Assembly (NCBI GenBank): GCA_038747545.1
Contig: JBCDJT010000001.1
Location: forward strand, 1-64,000
From: JBCCMF01 sp038747545
GTDB taxonomy: Bacteria > Bacteroidota > Rhodothermia > Rhodothermales > JBCCMF01
Reading direction: 5' to 3'
DNA length: 64,000 bases
In this document: positions 61,891-64,000 of the stretch, piece by piece
Numbering within the stretch: the first letter of the stretch is position 1
How the letters are laid out: every line of letters begins with the position of its first letter
Translations under genes and position numbers: made by a program
The notes under the pieces: generated by a model
Database searches by the model: none
The model's input: the letters and a program-made list of their open reading frames with translations, nothing else
Told to the model about the DNA's origin: nothing

Positions 61891-64000
61891 ATGCGAGCCG
61901 TGGTTGGTGTGCTGGTGCTCGTTGGTCTCGTATACGTAGGGCTCACGCGCACGGAGTATGGGCGCGAAGCACTCAAAAACCAGTTGGTCGGCGCCTTCAA
62001 CGAACGTTTCATGGGCGCGCTGGAGGTAGAGCGCCTCACAGGCAATATTGCCCAGACCCTGTTTGCCCGCAACGTGACGATCACAGCCCCCAGTGGACAG
62101 GCGGTGCTGCAGATCGACTCGCTGGTGGTTCGACCCTCGTGGCTTTACGCACTCCGGGGCAGCTTTTCTGTGGCTGAGGTGCGGGCCTATCGGCCTGAAG
62201 TTCTCATCACGACCACGGACTCCGCATCAACATGGAGTGCAGTATTTGAGCGCCGCCCCGAGCAGCGCGCCGATCGCCCTATCAACACTACCCTGTTTCA
62301 GCTCAGTGCGGCGCAGCTGCGCATTATGGATGGGCTCCTCCAGCTTGACGATGCGCCACTGCCCTCAGCTCCGTTCGGCGCGCTCCGCCAGACCCGGTAT
62401 ACGCAGATTGATCTCGACGGCAATGTAGAGCGCCGGGAAAATGATCTTCTCTTCGATGTGTCGTCGCTTGCGGCTGAACTGCCTGCGTTCAATGACGGCA
62501 TCAGTGCTTCAGGCCAGTTGAGCTATGCACCTAACCTTCTCAGCGTGAACGCCCTTCGGCTAACGACCCGCCAAAGTGACCTTTCCGTACAAGGACGGCT
62601 GGTGTTGGGCGACTCCACCGCACGCCCCATCCCAGCAGACCTCCAACTCAGCATCAATGCGCTCGACAACGACTTGCTTGGAGCGATGTGGAGCCCGTGG
62701 CCCTTGCGGGGGCTGTTATCAGGAAGCCTTGACCTGGCCCACGCTGATGCCGTGACCCAAATCGACGATCTACGCGTCAGGATGGGCGCATCGAGCATGC
62801 GGGCGCGAGGCGTCCTGCGGCATCAGGGGGACTCGCTGCGGATCGCCGTTGCTTTCCCCGAGCAAGCGCTCAACCCATCCGAGTTGCCCACCTTCGTCCC
62901 TCGCCTCCGCGACGCGCCCGCCCCCCTCATCGACAGCTTGATGTGGTCGGGCGATGTCACGGGGCGGCTGCCGAGCCAGTGGTCGCCTGAGGCTGGCTTT
63001 GGCCTGGAAGGCACCTTCGACGCTCGCTGGCTCGCCAACCAGCTTTCGGTGACCACCTCGGTGAACGCGCCTCCGGGTGCGGCGCTCACCACGCGCAGCA
63101 CCGCTCAGCTGGAAGGTCTCGACCTGAGCACCCTCATCGCAGACGCTCCGGCATCCCGGCTCTTCGGCACCGTAGACGTGGCCACAACCGGCACTGCCCC
63201 TGACAGCCTGAACGTTGTCAGTTCTGTGCAGCTCCGCTCCTCTCGCCTCCTCGACTATGCGTTGACAACGCTCCATGCCGATATCACAGCGTCGGGGCCT
63301 TCGCTACAGTCTTACATCTATGCGACAACCGATGCAAGCGGTACGGTCGAGGCCGAGGTGGCGCTGGATTGGAGCCGACTTCGCCCACAGGCCAGCGGCT
63401 CGGTTGCGGTGTCTGCCTTCGATTGGAAGTTTCTTGTGCCCGACGCGCCGTTCAGCAGCACGTACAATGCGGGCCTCACGTTCGACCTCCTTGGCAACAC
63501 GCTTGACAACCTGACTGGGACGGCCACACTTGCCGTCGATACCTCGACTATTCATGCGGATACCAGCGTGGTGATGCCCCCGCACCGCTACGCCCTGACC
63601 TTGGCGCTTCCCGAGCCAGACATCCCCAGGCTTCAGCTGACGGGCGAGGCCCTGGAAGCATCGGTTAACGGTGATCTGCCCATCAGCATCGTCGCTGCGC
63701 TCGGGCGGCGCGTGGGGCAGCTCGCCACGGACTATGTGCGCGAGGCCGCCAGCCGCTCCTTCGACGACGCGCTCGACCTGGGCGGACCCAGCAATCAGCG
63801 CATGTCGCTTAGCACCGGGCCTTTGCAAGACGGCTCGCTTGATATTCAACTCGACCTTTTGGACGCGACGTATCTGACCCCGTTTCTTGCACAGCGACAG
63901 GTCTACCTTGAGGAGGGCGCCCTAGACCTGAGCATCGCGGCTGCAAGCGGTGCCATTGCAGCGGACGTCTCGTTCAGCAATAGTTTCATCGCACAGCGCG
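61891..64000 (+). CDS. TamB/AsmA-like translocation and assembly protein, truncated by window
   Basis: Open to the window end, over 700 residues. Starts with a membrane helix ('RAVVGVLVLVGLVYVGLTR') followed by 'EYGREALKNQLVGAFNERF' and a long beta-rich region, the layout of TamB/AsmA-like proteins that bridge the envelope and move lipids or help outer-membrane assembly. C-terminal DUF490 part lies outside the window. The start is uncertain: ATG 61891 is chosen, GTG 61858 or GTG 61816 are alternatives, and 61816 lies right against the terminator stem. It follows the foldase gene, a related envelope-biogenesis function. Confidence 0.75.
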   Translation, partial: MRAVVGVLVLVGLVYVGLTRTEYGREALKNQLVGAFNERFMGALEVERLTGNIAQTLFARNVTITAPSGQAVLQIDSLVVRPSWLYALRGSFSVAEVRAYRPEVLITTTDSASTWSAVFERRPEQRADRPINTTLFQLSAAQLRIMDGLLQLDDAPLPSAPFGALRQTRYTQIDLDGNVERRENDLLFDVSSLAAELPAFNDGISASGQLSYAPNLLSVNALRLTTRQSDLSVQGRLVLGDSTARPIPADLQLSINALDNDLLGAMWSPWPLRGLLSGSLDLAHADAVTQIDDLRVRMGASSMRARGVLRHQGDSLRIAVAFPEQALNPSELPTFVPRLRDAPAPLIDSLMWSGDVTGRLPSQWSPEAGFGLEGTFDARWLANQLSVTTSVNAPPGAALTTRSTAQLEGLDLSTLIADAPASRLFGTVDVATTGTAPDSLNVVSSVQLRSSRLLDYALTTLHADITASGPSLQSYIYATTDASGTVEAEVALDWSRLRPQASGSVAVSAFDWKFLVPDAPFSSTYNAGLTFDLLGNTLDNLTGTATLAVDTSTIHADTSVVMPPHRYALTLALPEPDIPRLQLTGEALEASVNGDLPISIVAALGRRVGQLATDYVREAASRSFDDALDLGGPSNQRMSLSTGPLQDGSLDIQLDLLDATYLTPFLAQRQVYLEEGALDLSIAAASGAIAADVSFSNSFIAQR

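Overview
The window looks like chromosomal DNA from a GC-rich Bacteroidota-side bacterium, most plausibly the order Rhodothermales (Salinibacter/Rhodothermus relatives). This is inferred from gene content, not from a marker search. Pointers are a Por-type (type IX secretion) sorting domain on a glycoside hydrolase, a BrxA/BrxB bacilliredoxin, lipoprotein sulfatases, a DUF1549/DUF1553 cytochrome protein of the kind common in Planctomycetes and Rhodothermales, and an HslVU system. No rRNA, tRNA, CRISPR array, transposase or phage gene was seen.

Layout. 1-1.1 kb: two small overlapping unknown genes. 1.1-19 kb: an accessory region for polymer use and surface sensing. It holds a 1198-residue lipoprotein (DUF1080, split ThuA, sugar dehydrogenase, PKD), a DoxX-like membrane protein, two tandem copies of a porin plus PstS-like binding-protein cassette followed by a hybrid histidine kinase, two convergent formylglycine-type sulfatases, and a heme-binding DUF1549/LamG/DUF1553 lipoprotein. 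19-25 kb: a five-gene minus-strand operon (4-alpha-glucanotransferase, esterase, ATP-grasp, circularly permuted ATP-grasp, class I glutamine amidotransferase) that looks like an uncharacterised amide or peptide ligation pathway. 25-35 kb: pabB-pabC fusion, a secreted GHL10-type hydrolase, PPK2, acetyl-CoA synthetase, a hydrolase-OsmC fusion and LD-carboxypeptidase.

35-44 kb is housekeeping on the plus strand: purN-purH, mreB-mreC-dacB (cell shape and peptidoglycan), then hslV, a NYN-domain nuclease-like gene and hslU. 44-48 kb: a FemAB-like gene, a polytopic membrane protein and a Wzx-type flippase, probably an envelope polysaccharide locus. 48-55 kb: bacilliredoxin, YtxH, NlpC/P60, greA, ltaE, lysA, a FAH-family gene, rplU-rpmA and a kynureninase-like PLP enzyme. 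55-59.4 kb: MtfA peptidase, a FlgM-like protein behind a near-consensus sigma-28 promoter, an orphan NtrC-type regulator and a FliA-type sigma factor. 59.7-64 kb: a SurA/PpiD-like foldase and the start of a TamB-like protein that runs off the window.

The strongest candidates for something new are the ATP-grasp/amidotransferase/MalQ operon, the ThuA fold interrupted by a duplicated beta domain, the duplicated porin/binding-protein/kinase module, and the NYN protein inside hslVU. The FlgM/sigma-28 pair is best read as a small motility-type regulatory circuit.
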